Assembly: GCF_041449215.1 (NCBI RefSeq)
Contig: NZ_JBGNFV010000001.1
Location: 2,579,001-2,643,000 of the forward strand
Length of the DNA stretch: 64,000 nt
DNA from: Roseivirga sp. BDSF3-8
GTDB lineage: Bacteria > Bacteroidota > Bacteroidia > Cytophagales > Cyclobacteriaceae
Reading direction: 5' to 3'
The notes below the pieces were generated by a model, which saw only the letters and a list, made by a program, of their open reading frames with translations, searched no databases and was not told where the DNA came from. Shown piece by piece: positions 62,662 through 64,000 of the stretch. Within the stretch, counting starts at the first letter, position 1. Each line of letters opens with the position of its first letter. A program made the translations under genes and the position numbers.

Positions 62662-64000
62662 ATGAAAAGAGCTATTCAAATTTTGGTGCTGATTGTTCTA
62701 GGAACATGTTCAGGATGTAAACCTTTAGTTAAGGTTGTTAACAAATATTTTCCGCCTTTAACCACACGTGATCAACAGCTTACGTCGATTAGGCAAAATC
62801 TCCTTTCCGCAAATACTATAACACCACAGGTGGGGGTGTATATCAGCCGGGAAACTCTGGATACTTACTTACCGGGTGAGGTGAAAAAAGCGGCTGAGGC
62901 GTTTTCAGATAGCACGGTAAGTATTATCTCCTTTGAACCTGAATTGAGCTTGGGAAGCCAATCCATTATAACGAAAGCTAAATTCGCGATTAAACTAAAT
63001 GAGTATAATGCTGTGTTGAAGGGTGATTTGCTGGGTGTAACATCGGTTTCAACCTCAAATGATTCTTTATATCTCAGAAGTGCCTTCCAAACGCTGGATA
63101 TTTCAGCTATTGATTTTACTGAGAAGCCAAACTTAAAAAACAGGGCACTTTCAAAATTAATAAAGCCAGTCGTTTCTAATTTTTTAAATAACCTGAACGG
63201 CGTACTGCTGAATAAGCCTTCATCCATTCACCTGGGATGGAAGGAACCTTTGCAAATGGACCCTAAAGAGCTATTTAAAAGTCCTTCAACTGAAGTACTG
63301 TCAGAGGTAGCGGTTATTGACCGAAAGCTGAAAAGCAGCTCGATTCTGATCGATGATAGCGGTATTTGGCTGCTAATAGAAATAGAGAAGCCGGGGGCTG
63401 CTCAGGAGGAGGTGGCTGTGATGTCTGCTTCCTCAGAAGCAAATGTGAGATCGGCTTTTAAATCGTTTAAGGAGAAATTTGAGGAGAAATGGCTTAGCTC
63501 ATTTGATAAAATTGAGCCGTCCCAAAAAATGGTTGTCAATATTAAGAAAAGTGAAATTGCCAGCATTTTAAATGAATCACTTGCTCAGGTGATTACGATC
63601 AGGAGTAAAATCAACTCTGACAAACAGCCCTTCAGTGCAAAGGTAGAAGTAGAAAATAGTAAGGTAGACTGCCAGAAAGTTCGTAAACCGTTTCACTATG
63701 ACCGGTATGAGAGGGAGAGGTGTAATTGGAGCTGCCGGGTTAATACACCTTTAGGGTCATTTGATGATCCGGTATGTTTAGCCAGCCGGGCTGCGTGCAA
63801 TACGAAAGAGGAGGCAAGGGTGGCAGCGGATAATATAAGGTATGAAGCTGAAAAGGCTGCTCATAATGTGCTACAGGAGTCAGAAGTGGCTGCTTGTAAT
63901 GTCTGGCGGGAAGCAACCAACTTTGCGGCTTTGGGTAAATTTAGTGGCTATACTGAGGGTAATGGTGGTGCTACCATTGAATTTAATAAATTCATTTTCT
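62662..64000 (+). CDS. Lipoprotein of unknown function (3' end outside window)
   Basis: The frame from the ATG at 62662 stays open to the window end (446 codons and more). The N-terminus MKRAIQILVLIVLGTCSGC is a signal with lipobox CSGC. The remainder alternates hydrophobic and polar strands (IITKAKFAIKLNEYNAVLKG, LYLRSAFQTLDISAIDFTEKP), suggesting a long beta-rich fold, then a Cys- and Ala-rich segment (CNWSCRV, ARVAADNIRYEAEKAAHNV). I do not recognise the family. Confidence 0.75.
   Translation, partial: MKRAIQILVLIVLGTCSGCKPLVKVVNKYFPPLTTRDQQLTSIRQNLLSANTITPQVGVYISRETLDTYLPGEVKKAAEAFSDSTVSIISFEPELSLGSQSIITKAKFAIKLNEYNAVLKGDLLGVTSVSTSNDSLYLRSAFQTLDISAIDFTEKPNLKNRALSKLIKPVVSNFLNNLNGVLLNKPSSIHLGWKEPLQMDPKELFKSPSTEVLSEVAVIDRKLKSSSILIDDSGIWLLIEIEKPGAAQEEVAVMSASSEANVRSAFKSFKEKFEEKWLSSFDKIEPSQKMVVNIKKSEIASILNESLAQVITIRSKINSDKQPFSAKVEVENSKVDCQKVRKPFHYDRYERERCNWSCRVNTPLGSFDDPVCLASRAACNTKEEARVAADNIRYEAEKAAHNVLQESEVAACNVWREATNFAALGKFSGYTEGNGGATIEFNKFIF

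Noticed and set aside
1-64000. tRNA, rRNA or insertion-sequence genes
   Set aside because: None seen on reading; the only transposase-like part is the zinc ribbon of the 7TM-DISM protein, which lacks the catalytic core. A dedicated scan could still find short RNAs.

Overview
The window looks like a chromosomal segment from a Bacteroidota bacterium, most likely of the class Cytophagia. The reasons are a SusC/SusD outer-membrane pair, many Bacteroidota-style lipoproteins, class I lanthipeptide precursors with a leader of the type LxLxxLxVxSFVT, 7TM-DISM signalling architecture, and gene starts that mostly lack a strong Shine-Dalgarno sequence. I saw no tRNA, rRNA, intact insertion sequence or CRISPR array.

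Layout. 1-4.7 kb: end of a glycosyltransferase gene, a kinase-like hypothetical, a SanA/YdcF-type membrane protein, a DUF3108 protein and a TerB-like protein. 5.0-5.75 kb: three tandem minus-strand lanthipeptide precursors. 6-11.2 kb: ordinary minus-strand genes (ATL protein, MscS channel, ferredoxin and its reductase with a MarR regulator, rlmN operon). 11.4-22.0 kb: lanthipeptide machinery, namely a C39 peptidase/ABC exporter, an HlyD-type adaptor, a split LanB (1003-aa glutamylation protein plus a separate 353-aa elimination protein), an antisense precursor, and a 672-aa LanC with an unusual C-terminal extension. 22.2-25.4 kb: clpB and dps. 25.4-26.6 kb: an AT-rich gap. 26.6-33.2 kb: a single-module type I polyketide synthase (KS-AT-DH-KR-ACP-TE) with a lipocalin-like gene. 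33.4-42.1 kb: mixed genes (TRIC channel, GlxA-type regulator, GyrI-like and DJ-1-like proteins, a fifth precursor at 37.3 kb, a large glycosidase-like lipoprotein, an SDR). 42.8-44.4 kb: a membrane protein with ExbD-like soluble repeats. 45.2-57.0 kb: a minus-strand polysaccharide utilisation locus (sulfatase, GH3, GH144-like enzyme, SusD, SusC) next to a 7TM-DISM membrane protein that ends in an IS1595-type transposase zinc ribbon and HTH. 57-60.5 kb: repeat-rich DNA around one small gene. 60.6 kb: a sixth precursor. 61.1-64 kb: an S58 peptidase and a lipoprotein gene running off the window.

How the genes fit together. One set of modification and export genes sits among six leader-related precursors spread over 56 kb. 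Five have a GG site that suits the C39 exporter, and their cores differ widely (2 to 8 Cys). The simplest model is that one LanB1/LanB2/LanC set and one exporter serve several products. This resembles the pinensin-type class I systems of Bacteroidota, but with a precursor repertoire and a LanC extension I cannot match to a described case. In the sugar locus, the GH144-like and GH3 enzymes point to beta-1,2-glucan or a similar beta-glucan, and the adjacent transposase-derived membrane protein is a candidate regulator.

The second half of the window (42-61 kb) carries a family of dispersed and tandem repeats: 14/15-bp minisatellites based on GGMCCNC(C)GAAAGTC, a 17-bp word GCATAGCCGTCAAGCTA, and a 280-bp direct repeat. 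These are absent from the first 40 kb and create many spurious open frames.
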